Below are positions 1 through 6,605 of a stretch of DNA of 11,873 nucleotides, piece after piece (position 1 is the stretch's first letter; the number at the start of each line of letters is the position of its first letter). Position numbers and translations under genes: made by a program. The notes under the pieces are model-generated. The model made no database searches. It saw nothing but the letters and a program-made list of their open reading frames with translations, and had not been told where the DNA came from. This DNA comes from Chloroflexota bacterium (GTDB lineage Bacteria; Chloroflexota; UBA6077): NCBI GenBank assembly GCA_023380955.1, contig JAMCTB010000216.1, forward strand, positions 1 through 11,873. The letters run 5' to 3'.

Positions 1-267
1 ACCCGACTCCAGGGCGATGGGATTGGCGCGGAAGCGGAACATCTTGGGCCAGCGATCCCAGGGGTGGCCGCCGAGAGCGATGACGCACTCCAGGTTCATC
101 AGGGTGAGGTCGGCCTCTCGGAGGATCGAAAGGCTGTTGCCCCAGGGGTAGCGGGGACCCCGCTCCAGGAGCATCTGGTTCATCATCCGCCCCAGCATCA
201 CGTCGCCCGTGAGGGCCATGGTGATGGGGTTGCGGTGCTGCCGTACTGCTTCCCGATTCTCAACCAC
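1..267 (-). CDS. CapA-family protein (PGA_cap, metallophosphatase-like), C-terminal part beyond the window
   Basis: Only the first 89 codons are present; the frame stays open to base 1. The translation contains GDVMLGR at about residues 21-27 and ADLTLMNLECVI some 30 residues later. These are the opening motifs of the CapA/PGA_cap family, named after poly-gamma-glutamate capsule synthesis and built on a metallophosphoesterase fold; the conserved Asp and Asn-Glu belong to the presumed metal site. The start is GTG at 267, because a perfect AGGAGG lies 6 bases upstream; the in-frame ATG at 219 has no such site. No signal peptide is visible in the 16 residues before the domain, so a cytoplasmic form or a non-capsule role is possible. 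The gene lies 40 bases behind recD2 on the same strand, probably as its co-transcribed partner. Family assignment is firm; the substrate is unknown. Confidence 0.85.
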   Translation of the reverse strand, partial: MVENREAVRQHRNPITMALTGDVMLGRMMNQMLLERGPRYPWGNSLSILREADLTLMNLECVIALGGHPWDRWPKMFRFRANPIALESG

Positions 268-273
268 GGCAAA

Positions 274-279
274 CCTCCT
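274..279 (-). promoter_or_regulatory. Ribosome binding site that fixes the GTG start of the CapA-family gene
   Basis: Read on the minus strand this is AGGAGG, followed by TTTGCC and then GTG at 267. The match to the anti-Shine-Dalgarno sequence is full and the spacing optimal. It decides for the GTG over the ATG 48 bases further in. Confidence 0.85.
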
Positions 280-307
280 GCCGAGGTAGCCGCAGCCTTC
301 GTGCCTG

Positions 308-2494
308 CTAGTATCCTTCCGACAGCTTCCGCTTCAGCCCGCTGTAGCGGGCGGCGATCTTGTTGTTCTTGATGGCGATGGCCAGTGCCTTCTTGGTCCC
401 CACCAGCACCACCAGCTTCTTGGCCCTCGTCAGGGCGGTGTAGACCAGGTTCCGCTGCAGCAGCAGGTAGTGCTGGGTCAGTATCGGGATCACCACCGCC
501 GGGTACTCGGCCCCCTGGGCCTTGTGGACCGAGATGGCGTAGGCGTGGACCAGTTCGTCCAGCTCGGAGAAGTCGTAGCCCACCAGACGATCGTCGTCGA
601 AGGCCACCATCACCGTCTGCTCTTCCTGATCGATGGCGGCCACCCGCCCGGAGTCCCCGTTGAACACCTCTTTCTCGTAGTTGTTGCGGATCTGCATCAC
701 CTTGTCCCCCACCCGGAACAGCTTTCCTCCAAACCTCTTCTCCGCCTTGTCGGGGCTGGGAGGGTTGAGGTGCTGCTGCAGCTGCTCGTTCAGGAAGGCG
801 ACCCCGGCCTTGCCCCGGTGCATGGGGCTCAGCACCTGGATGCCGTGCACCGGGTGGTGGCCGAACTTGCGGGGTATGCGCTGGCTGACCAAGTCGACGA
901 TGATCTCGAAGACCTTCTCTGGGTCCTCCTCCTGGACCAGGAAGCTCTCTCCGTAGCCACGGTCGAATACGGGCATCTCCCCGGCGTTGATCCGGTGGGC
1001 GTTGACGATGATGCTGCTCTCCTGGGCCTGCCGGAAGATGGCGTCCAGCCGGACCACGGAGACGGCGCCCGAGTCGATGATGTCCCGCAGAACGTTGCCG
1101 GGCCCTACCGAGGGAAGCTGGTCCACGTCGCCCACCAGCACCAGGTGGGCCTCCGGGCTGACCGCCTTGAAGAGGGCGTTGGTCAGCAGTACGTCCATCA
1201 TGGAGGTCTCGTCCACGATCACCAGGTCGGCGGGCAGCGGCTCCTCCTGCTTGTAGCGGGCATCCCCGCCCGGCCTCAGCTCCAGCAGCCGGTGGATCGT
1301 CTTGGCCGGCCGGTCGGTGGCCTCGGAGAGTCGCTTTGCGGCTCGGCCCGTGGGCGCGGCCAGCACCACCGCCATCTTCTTCGTCTCGGCCAGCCGGATG
1401 AGGGAGCGGATGCAGGTGGTCTTGCCGGTGCCGGGATTGCCGGTGATGGCTGTGACCTTCCGTGTGAGGGCGGAGATCACCGCCTCCTGCTGCCGCTCAG
1501 TCAGCTCTACGCCGTCTCGCTCCTTCAGGAAGCCGAAGGCGTTCTCGAAGTCGACTCCCTGGAACACCCGCAGCCGGTCGATGGGGTGGCTCAGCAGCCC
1601 CTTGACCCGGTTGGCGACCCCCAGCTCGGCGTAGTGGAGGGGCAACAGGTACACGGCCTCGTGGTCCGGTGTGATCTCGCTCCAGACGGCCCGTTCGGCG
1701 ATCAGCCGGTCGATGGCGGTCTCCACCCGCTCGGCCGGCGCCTCCAGCATCTCGGCGCTCTTCTCCACCAGCTCCGGGCGGGGGAGGTAGGTGTGGCCGT
1801 CGTCGGAGGCCTCGGAGAGGACGTGGAGGAGGCCGGCCATGGCCCGCTCCATGGAGTCCTGGGGGATGCCGACGCTGCGGGCGATCTTGTCGGCGGTGAG
1901 GAAGCCGATGCCGAACACCTCGCGGGCCATCCGGTAGGGCTCCTTCTGGACGATGGAGGGGGAGGCGTCGCCGTAGTGCTTGTAGATCCTCACGGCCAGG
2001 GAGGCGTTGATCTGGAGGGATTGCAGGAATACCATCACCTCCTGGATCACCTTCTGGGCCTCCCAGGCCTGGGTGATCATCTCGGCCCTCTTGTTTCCAA
2101 GACCGGGGACTTCGATCAGCCGCGCCGGCGCCTTCTCGATCACCTCCAGGGTCTCCAGCCCGAACCGGTCGACGATGCGGCCGGCAGTGACGGGTCCTAT
2201 GCCCTTGATCAATCCGGAGCCCAGGTAGCGGCGAATCCCCTCGACGGTGGCGGGAAGCAGCAGTTGGTAGTGCTCCACCTGGAACTGGCGGCCGAAGCGG
2301 GGGTGGTTGGTCCAGCGGCCCTGGAGTCGCAGCGACTCCCCAACGTTGAGGGTGGGGAGGTTGCCGACGATGGTGACCAGCTCGCGCTCCTCCGCCGGCT
2401 GCAGCCGCGCGATGGTGTAGCCGTTCTCGTCGTTGCTATAGGTTATCCGCTCGATGACGCCTTCGAGGGAGGTAAGGTAGGAAGTCGTTTCCAT
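308..2494 (-). CDS. recD2: RecD2-type ATP-dependent DNA helicase (SF1B, 5'-3')
   Basis: The 728-residue protein has the layout of RecD2/YrrC helicases, which act without RecB and RecC in DNA repair and replication-fork maintenance. An OB-like N-terminal region (about residues 10-80) is followed by helix-hairpin-helix segments (around 91-112, 126-140 and 193-210, rich in GxG turns). Then comes the helicase core: Walker A GNPGTGKTT at 352-360 with Lys358, Walker B VDET with Asp428/Glu429, and the C-terminal UvrD-like part with SVHKAQG (His657) and YTALTRAKK. Length is normal for the family (about 720-750). The ATG at 2494 has only a weak purine stretch (AAGAGA) in front and lies about 12 bases from the predicted transcription start. 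RecBCD-type RecD is excluded by the long N-terminal HhH region. No recB or recC is nearby. Confidence 0.95.
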   Translation of the reverse strand: METTSYLTSLEGVIERITYSNDENGYTIARLQPAEERELVTIVGNLPTLNVGESLRLQGRWTNHPRFGRQFQVEHYQLLLPATVEGIRRYLGSGLIKGIGPVTAGRIVDRFGLETLEVIEKAPARLIEVPGLGNKRAEMITQAWEAQKVIQEVMVFLQSLQINASLAVRIYKHYGDASPSIVQKEPYRMAREVFGIGFLTADKIARSVGIPQDSMERAMAGLLHVLSEASDDGHTYLPRPELVEKSAEMLEAPAERVETAIDRLIAERAVWSEITPDHEAVYLLPLHYAELGVANRVKGLLSHPIDRLRVFQGVDFENAFGFLKERDGVELTERQQEAVISALTRKVTAITGNPGTGKTTCIRSLIRLAETKKMAVVLAAPTGRAAKRLSEATDRPAKTIHRLLELRPGGDARYKQEEPLPADLVIVDETSMMDVLLTNALFKAVSPEAHLVLVGDVDQLPSVGPGNVLRDIIDSGAVSVVRLDAIFRQAQESSIIVNAHRINAGEMPVFDRGYGESFLVQEEDPEKVFEIIVDLVSQRIPRKFGHHPVHGIQVLSPMHRGKAGVAFLNEQLQQHLNPPSPDKAEKRFGGKLFRVGDKVMQIRNNYEKEVFNGDSGRVAAIDQEEQTVMVAFDDDRLVGYDFSELDELVHAYAISVHKAQGAEYPAVVIPILTQHYLLLQRNLVYTALTRAKKLVVLVGTKKALAIAIKNNKIAARYSGLKRKLSEGY

Positions 2495-2512
2495 GGATCT
2501 CTTGTCCAGTAG

Positions 2513-2521
2513 ATTATACCA
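2513..2521 (-). promoter_or_regulatory. Extended -10 promoter of recD2
   Basis: The minus strand reads TGGTATAAT, a perfect TATAAT (2518-2513) with a TG extension. At 16-18 bases upstream only weak -35 matches are found (for example TCAATT), which extended -10 promoters tolerate. Transcription would begin near 2506, giving an untranslated leader of about 12 bases before the ATG at 2494. Confidence 0.7.
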
Positions 2522-2537
2522 GGAAGCCGCGATTGAA

Positions 2538-2566
2538 TTGACCGTTTACCACTAACATGCTATTCT
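2538..2566 (+). promoter_or_regulatory. Sigma-70-type promoter for the structured leader / symporter
   Basis: TTGACC (2538-2543) and TATTCT (2561-2566) are separated by exactly 17 bases, matching the consensus at 5 of 6 and 4 of 6 positions. Predicted start is near 2573. The promoter lies back to back with the recD2 promoter, so about 20 bases separate the two sets of elements. It reads into the gene-free stretch before the symporter. Confidence 0.65.
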
Positions 2567-2572
2567 GCGCCC

Positions 2573-2830
2573 GGTGTGTAGACCTCGGCGCCATCCCTGT
2601 GGTGCTTAGCTGTCACGGCTTGGTAATCCCTCTGTTACTCAGTGGCGGCACCGACTCGCGACCTGGTCGAGGGCCCGGAGGAAGAGTCCTGGTGAGGGAG
2701 GGCCAGGCGATAGGAAGCGACGGAGTGCGATGCTTCGTCGTCGGTCGACGTGGGGGAACCTAGCCGCTCCTCCTGCCCATGGACCTTGAGCCGGTCGGCG
2801 TCCGGGGACAACGCTCGAGGTCTGTCTTCT
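2573..2830 (+). ncRNA. Candidate structured RNA: leader/riboswitch of the symporter or stand-alone ncRNA
   Basis: This gene-free stretch folds into several long helices on the plus strand. (A) 2609-2616 pairs with 2642-2649 over 8 pairs including two U-G, capped by GGUAA/UUACU at 2622-2626/2635-2639. (B) 2671-2674 and 2677-2682 pair with 2775-2778 and 2768-2773, 10 pairs enclosing a sub-domain. (C) Inside it, CCUGG 2688-2692 pairs with CCAGG 2703-2707. (D) 2718-2722 pairs with 2736-2740. (E) 2782-2791 pairs with 2813-2822, 10 pairs with one U-G, followed by a pyrimidine-rich UGUCUUCU. The U-G pairs would be A-C mismatches on the other strand, so the plus strand is likely the functional one. 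The conserved cores of RNase P RNA, tmRNA and SRP RNA were looked for and not found. The class is unknown, and the boundaries are approximate. Confidence 0.5.
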
Positions 2831-2877
2831 CGTCCTATGTCTGCGTCCATGGTAATACCCGTCGTGCCAAGCCATCG

Positions 2878-2896
2878 TTTCCTAGAAGTTAGGAGG
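2878..2896 (+). promoter_or_regulatory. Hairpin covering the ribosome binding site of the symporter
   Basis: UUUCCUA (2878-2884) can pair with UAGGAGG (2890-2896), five Watson-Crick and two G-U pairs around the loop GAAGU. The 3' arm contains the whole Shine-Dalgarno sequence AGGAGG (2891-2896), 8 bases before the ATG at 2905. Such a fold would lower translation until opened. An anti-Shine-Dalgarno stretch CUCCUCCU at 2767-2774 in the upstream RNA offers a second, competing partner. Confidence 0.5.
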
Positions 2897-2904
2897 TGCT
2901 TCGG

Positions 2905-4164
2905 ATGAGACGGATGCCCCTTACCTACCAGATCTTCATCGGGATGGTAGTTGGCCTAATCCTCGGCACAATCGTCGGTGGCCCGATCGCCACCCAGTGG
3001 CTCAAGCCCTTCGGCGACATCTTCATCCGGTTGATTCGCATGCTGGTGGTCCCGTTAGTCTTCTTCTCCCTGGCAGCCGGGGCGGCCAGCCTGGGCGACA
3101 TCACCAAGCTAGGCCGCATCGGCGGCAAGATCCTCGGCCTCTACATCGGTACCACTGTGATTGCGTCGACCCTCGGCCTGATCGTTGGGAACATGTTGCA
3201 GCCGGGTGCCGGGCTGGCCAAGGCCGCCCTGAAAGCCCCCGAGGTCGCCAAGCCGCCCACCGTGGGCGACATGTTGATCAACATCTTCCCCCTGAACCCC
3301 GTGGACGCCATGGCCAGGGCTGACATGCTGCAGATCATCGTCTTCGCCCTTTTCTTCGGGGTGGCGATTTCGATGGTGGGCGAGCGAGCCTCGGGACTCA
3401 AGTCCATCATCGAGCAGGGCAATGAGGCGATGCTGAAGTTGGTCGGCATCGTCATGGCCTACGCCCCCATTGGCGTGGCAGCCCTGATGGCCTGGGTGGC
3501 CGGAGCCATCGGCTTCTCCATCCTGGTCCCCCTGGCCGTGTACCTGGTTGGGGTGATCGTCGCCATCTTCCTGCACGGGGGGATCCTCTATTCCCTGATC
3601 GTTGCTGGTGTCGGCGGTGTTAGCCCGGTCCGTTTCTACAAGAACGCCGTGGACTTCATGCTGGTGGCCTTCACCACCTGCAGCAGCGCGGCCGCCCTGC
3701 CCTTGAACATGCAGGCGGCTGAGAAGAAGATGGGCGTGCCCCGGTCGCTGTACGGCTTCACCCTGCCGCTCGGGGCTACCGTCAACATGGACGGCACGGC
3801 CATCTACATGGGCGTGGCCACGGTGCTGATCGCCCAGTTCTACGGGATCAGCCTCACGTTCTCGCAGCAGCTAACGGTGATCCTGACGGCGACCCTGGCT
3901 TCTATCGGCGCCGCGGGCGTGCCCGGTGCCGGCCTGGTGATGATGAGCATGGTGCTGACGGCGGTGGGTCTGCCTCTGGAGGGTATCGCCATCATTGCCG
4001 GTGTGGACCGGATAGCCGACATGTTCAGGACGACCCTGAACGTGACGGGCGACGCCGCCTGCACCGTGGGCGTTGCTCGCACCGAGGGCATGCTGGACAA
4101 GGAGGTCTTCTACGGGCGGAAGGTGGTACCCGAGGTGGGTGCCGCGGCCGCGCAGACGGCATAG
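2905..4164 (+). CDS. Dicarboxylate/acidic amino acid:cation symporter (DAACS, GltP/DctA type)
   Basis: A 419-residue inner-membrane transporter that takes up glutamate, aspartate or C4-dicarboxylates with Na+ or H+. The family signatures are present in order: several N-terminal membrane helices, the serine-rich tip SSAAALP of hairpin 1 (260-266), NMDGT in the seventh helix (294-298, cation site), GVPGAG in hairpin 2 (338-343), and DMFRTTLNVTGD in helix 8 (372-383). Arg375 aligns with the arginine of GltPh that binds the side-chain carboxylate, so the substrate is probably acidic rather than neutral. The start is ATG 2905, with AGGAGG 8 bases upstream; a GTG at 2896 overlaps that site and is unlikely. 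The preceding stretch is a candidate regulatory RNA. A palindromic repeat follows the stop after 25 bases. Glutamate versus dicarboxylate cannot be settled from the sequence. Confidence 0.92.
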   Translation: MRRMPLTYQIFIGMVVGLILGTIVGGPIATQWLKPFGDIFIRLIRMLVVPLVFFSLAAGAASLGDITKLGRIGGKILGLYIGTTVIASTLGLIVGNMLQPGAGLAKAALKAPEVAKPPTVGDMLINIFPLNPVDAMARADMLQIIVFALFFGVAISMVGERASGLKSIIEQGNEAMLKLVGIVMAYAPIGVAALMAWVAGAIGFSILVPLAVYLVGVIVAIFLHGGILYSLIVAGVGGVSPVRFYKNAVDFMLVAFTTCSSAAALPLNMQAAEKKMGVPRSLYGFTLPLGATVNMDGTAIYMGVATVLIAQFYGISLTFSQQLTVILTATLASIGAAGVPGAGLVMMSMVLTAVGLPLEGIAIIAGVDRIADMFRTTLNVTGDAACTVGVARTEGMLDKEVFYGRKVVPEVGAAAAQTA

Positions 4165-4189
4165 CCCGACATTCCTGAAGTCCGATTCT

Positions 4190-4264
4190 GTAGGGCGGGG
4201 TCTTGTACCCCGCCGCCCGGCGCCGGATGTACGGCCGGCGGCGGGGGATAAACCCCCGCCCTAC
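4190..4264. repeat. Palindromic intergenic repeat (REP/MITE-like, TAGGGCGGGG type)
   Basis: The ends are inverted repeats: GTAGGGCGGG (4190-4199) and CCCGCCCTAC (4255-4264). Within lie two compact hairpins: GGCGGGGT/ACCCCGCC (4194-4201/4207-4214, loop CTTGT) and GGCGGGGG/CCCCCGCC (4240-4247/4253-4260, loop ATAAA). The two halves can also pair with each other over most of the element. No T-run follows, so it is not a classical terminator, although it could stall or stabilise the symporter mRNA end. It looks like a mobile or dispersed palindromic unit. Confidence 0.75.
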
Positions 4265-4286
4265 GCCGTCGAATTGCCCCCTTTGC

Positions 4287-4316
4287 TTGCCCCATTAAGT
4301 GCCTCTGCGCTATCAT
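4287..4316 (+). promoter_or_regulatory. Probable promoter of thrB
   Basis: TTGCCC (4287-4292) and TATCAT (4311-4316) are 18 bases apart, with 4 and 5 matches to the consensus hexamers. Transcription would start near 4323. This leaves a leader of about 45 bases before ATG 4368 and excludes the upstream in-frame GTG at 4299. Confidence 0.5.
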
Positions 4317-4367
4317 GTGCGCCATTGCTCGAACAAGCAGCTAACAACGGAGATAACATTCCTCACT

Positions 4368-5276
4368 ATGCCCAGGCGAGTCACCGTTCGAGTCCCGGCC
4401 ACCAGCGCCAACCTCGGTCCAGGATTCGACTCCATCGGCATAGCGCTGGACCTGTACAACACCGTAGCCATCGAAGCCAGCGAAGAGTTCGGAGTGAGCC
4501 TCTCGGGCGAGGGCGAGGACGTCCTCTCCCAGGGCCAGGACAACCTGGTGTACCAGGGGGTGCTGGCCGTGTACGAGAAGCTGCACAGGTCCGTGCCTCC
4601 CCTCAAGCTGTCCTGTGAGAACTGGGTTCCCCTGGCCAGGGGACTCGGAAGCAGTAGCGCTGCGCTGGTAGCCGGCCTGGTGGCGGGCAACGAGCTGCTG
4701 GGCCACCCCCTGTCCACCGAGGCGCTGCTTCAGATCGCCACCAAGATGGAGGGCCATCCCGACAACGTGACGCCGGCCCTTTTCGGTGGCCTGCAGGTGG
4801 CCGTCATGAACGGCTCCACCGTGCAGCACATCCGGGTTCCTCTGGCGGCGGATCTCGGCATCGTCGTCTTCGTCCCCGACTTTCCGATGCTCACCTCCGA
4901 GGCCCGGGAGATCCTGCCCAGGCATGTCTCCAGGGCGGATGCCATCTTCAACATAAGCCGGGCTTCGCTCCTGGTGGCGGCCATGGCCACGGGGGCCATC
5001 CATCTCTTGAAGGCGGCAACCGAGGATGCCCTGCACCAACCCTACCGGCTGAAGCTGTTCCCGGCCATGGAGGAGATCATTCAGTCGGCTCTACTGGTTG
5101 GCGCTGCCGGGGCGGCGCTGAGCGGTGCGGGGTCCAGCATCCTGGCCTTCTCTCTCGGGGGCGAGGACCGGGTGGCCGAGGCCATGAACGAGGCCGGAGC
5201 GCGCGCCGGGGTAGATGGCCGGACCATCGTCACCCGGATCTGCTACTCTGGTGCGCAGATCATCGACAGAGGATAG
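4368..5276 (+). CDS. thrB: Homoserine kinase
   Basis: GHMP-family kinase that phosphorylates homoserine with ATP to O-phosphohomoserine, the precursor used by threonine synthase. The 302-residue protein shows all three family motifs: PATSANLGPGFD (10-21), the phosphate-binding loop PLARGLGSSSA (88-98) followed by EGHPDNVTPALFGG, and GAAGAALSGAGSS (245-257). The start at ATG 4368 gives the standard N-terminus (MPRRVTVRVPATS). The frame is open further upstream to a GTG at 4299, but this lies before the predicted transcription start. The ribosome site is weak: GGAG at 4349-4352 is 15 bases away. Aspartokinase follows 111 bases downstream on the same strand, so both ends of the aspartate-to-threonine route are grouped here. 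Cytoplasmic. Confidence 0.95.
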   Translation: MPRRVTVRVPATSANLGPGFDSIGIALDLYNTVAIEASEEFGVSLSGEGEDVLSQGQDNLVYQGVLAVYEKLHRSVPPLKLSCENWVPLARGLGSSSAALVAGLVAGNELLGHPLSTEALLQIATKMEGHPDNVTPALFGGLQVAVMNGSTVQHIRVPLAADLGIVVFVPDFPMLTSEAREILPRHVSRADAIFNISRASLLVAAMATGAIHLLKAATEDALHQPYRLKLFPAMEEIIQSALLVGAAGAALSGAGSSILAFSLGGEDRVAEAMNEAGARAGVDGRTIVTRICYSGAQIIDRG

Positions 5277-5290
5277 GCGAGGACTGAGTC

Positions 5291-5345
5291 CCCCTCTCCC
5301 TCTGGGAGAGGCGTGACGCTGCGCCAGCTCGCGTCACGGGGTGAG
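5291..5345. repeat. Palindromic repeat of the CCCTCTCCC/GGGAGAGGG family between thrB and lysC
   Basis: CCTCTCCC (5293-5300) and GGGAGAGG (5304-5311) form an 8-bp stem with a 3-base loop. A second stem, CGTGACG (5312-5318) with CGTCACG (5332-5338), follows directly, then GGGTGAGGG. The same core occurs inside hypE and, with a long loop, before the histidine kinase. No T-run follows either stem on the plus strand. Confidence 0.75.
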
Positions 5346-5387
5346 GGCTCGTCCGAACCGACAGGCCGTGAGTTCTGGGAGGACCGG

Positions 5388-6605
5388 ATGGCACTCATCG
5401 TTCAGAAGTATGGCGGCTCGTCGGTTGCCACGGCGGAGAGAATCCTGTCGGTTGCCCGCAGCATAGTTGCCACCAAAGAGGCGGGCAACAGCGTGGTGGT
5501 GGTGGTATCGGCCATGGGCAAGACGACAGACCAGTTGATCGCTCTTGCCCGGGAGGTGTCGTCGGAGCCGGACGAGCGGGAACTGGACCTGCTGATGTCC
5601 ACTGGTGAGACCGTCTCGGCCACCCTGATGGCCATGGCGCTGCGCAACATGGGGCACACGGCCATCTCCCTGACGGCCGGCCAGGCCGGAATCCACACCG
5701 ATTCCCTGCACGGCCGAGCCCGCATCAAGTCCGTGGCCAGCGACCGTCTGTGGCGCGAGCTGAAGGCAGGGAAGATCGCCATCGTCACCGGGTTCCAGGG
5801 GATCACCGATGAGTTCGACATAACCACCCTGGGCAGGGGTGGGTCCGATACCACGGCGGTAGCTCTGGCGGTGGCGCTGAAGGCGGATCGCTGCGACATC
5901 TACACCGATGTGGATGGCGTCTACACGGCCGATCCGCGGCTGATACCGCAGGCTCGCAAGCTGGACGAGATATCCTATCAGGAGATGCTGGAGATGGCCC
6001 AGCTGGGGTCCAAGGTGATGCACCCCCGGTCGGTCGAGCTGGGGGAGGCCTTCGGGGTTCCCATCATGGTCCGGTCCAGCTTCAACGAGGAGCCGGGTAC
6101 GTTGATTCACGAGGTTGGTGGAATGGAAACCAGAAACCGAGTGCGGGGCATCGCTCACGATCTCAACGTCGGCAAGATCTCCGTCGTGGGCGTTCCCGAT
6201 CGACCGGGACTGGCGGCTTCCATTTTCGAGCCGCTCTCCCAGGCAGGCATCAGCGTGGATGTCATCGTGCAGAACGTCACCGTCCGGGGGGCGACCGACA
6301 TCTCCTTCACCGTCGCCCGTGGTGACGTGGCGAAAGCCTTGCGGATCATCGAGCCGGTGGCTCGAGAGATAGGGGCGAAGCAGGTGCTCAGCTCCGACAA
6401 TCAGGGGAAGGTCTCCATCGTGGGGGCGGGCATCCAGAGCGCGCCGGGCATAGCAGCCACCATGTTTCGATCCCTCTCCGAGGCCGGCATCAACATCGGG
6501 ATGATCACCACCTCGGAGATACGGATCACCTGCATCGTCGATCGGGAGAGGGTGCAGGAGGCGGTGCAGAAGCTCCACCAGGTGTTCGAGCTGGACCAGG
6601 CCTAA
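5388..6605 (+). CDS. lysC: Aspartate kinase, class II, with tandem ACT domains
   Basis: Phosphorylates aspartate to aspartyl-phosphate, the first step toward lysine, threonine and methionine. The 405-residue length is typical of class II enzymes. The kinase domain has KYGGSSVA (7-14), STGETVSATL (71-80) and GRGGSDTTAVALA (149-161). MHPRSVE (211-217) and the end of the kinase domain (SFNEEPGT, 231-238) follow. Two ACT domains (about 262-335 and 341-405; VPDRPGLAASIF and AGIQSAPGIAATMF) indicate allosteric feedback by lysine and/or threonine, which cannot be told apart here. The start is ATG 5388, with GGGAGG 5 bases upstream; a GTG at 5313 in the same frame falls within the palindromic repeat and is rejected. 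The stop overlaps the stop of the convergent small membrane protein gene by 4 bases. Confidence 0.95.
   Translation: MALIVQKYGGSSVATAERILSVARSIVATKEAGNSVVVVVSAMGKTTDQLIALAREVSSEPDERELDLLMSTGETVSATLMAMALRNMGHTAISLTAGQAGIHTDSLHGRARIKSVASDRLWRELKAGKIAIVTGFQGITDEFDITTLGRGGSDTTAVALAVALKADRCDIYTDVDGVYTADPRLIPQARKLDEISYQEMLEMAQLGSKVMHPRSVELGEAFGVPIMVRSSFNEEPGTLIHEVGGMETRNRVRGIAHDLNVGKISVVGVPDRPGLAASIFEPLSQAGISVDVIVQNVTVRGATDISFTVARGDVAKALRIIEPVAREIGAKQVLSSDNQGKVSIVGAGIQSAPGIAATMFRSLSEAGINIGMITTSEIRITCIVDRERVQEAVQKLHQVFELDQA
6111..6125 (+). other. Internal ribosome site and ATG in lysC: probable start of the beta subunit
   Basis: GAGG (6111-6114) precedes an in-frame ATG (6123-6125, Met246) by 8 bases. 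Translation from it would give a 160-residue protein made of the two ACT domains only. In Bacillus and Corynebacterium class II aspartokinases the regulatory beta subunit arises from an internal start at about the same codon (near 250), giving an alpha2beta2 enzyme. Position and spacing fit; use is inferred. Confidence 0.6.

Noticed and set aside
470..2512. Long plus-strand frame of 680 codons opposite recD2
   Set aside because: Antisense shadow of recD2; Leu/Gly/His/Val-rich translation without motifs, while the minus strand encodes a full helicase.
2671..2760. RNase P RNA, because GGAGGAAGAGTCC resembles the conserved GAGGAAAGUC segment
   Set aside because: The invariant core is interrupted by an extra base, and the matching 3' core segment (ACAGAA region) is absent.
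2557..2763. Open frame of 68 codons on the plus strand in the gap before the symporter
   Set aside because: Its ATG lies upstream of the predicted transcription start and overlaps the -10 element, there is no ribosome site, and the translation looks like random GC-rich sequence.
2635..2875. Two overlapping minus-strand frames (71 and 78 codons) in the same gap
   Set aside because: Arg/Ser/Pro-rich translations without family motifs or ribosome sites; the plus-strand pairing with G-U pairs explains the sequence better.
4190..4264. Intrinsic terminator after the symporter
   Set aside because: The stems are strong but no T-run follows on either strand; the terminal inverted repeats fit a dispersed palindromic element better.
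4299..4367. GTG at 4299 as the start of thrB
   Set aside because: It lies before the predicted transcription start and would put 23 unrelated residues before the standard N-terminus.
5313..5387. GTG at 5313 as the start of lysC
   Set aside because: It falls in the palindromic repeat and adds 25 residues with no family similarity; ATG 5388 has a good ribosome site.
5334..6578. Minus-strand frame of 414 codons opposite lysC
   Set aside because: Shadow frame in GC-rich coding DNA; the plus strand encodes a complete aspartokinase with all motifs.
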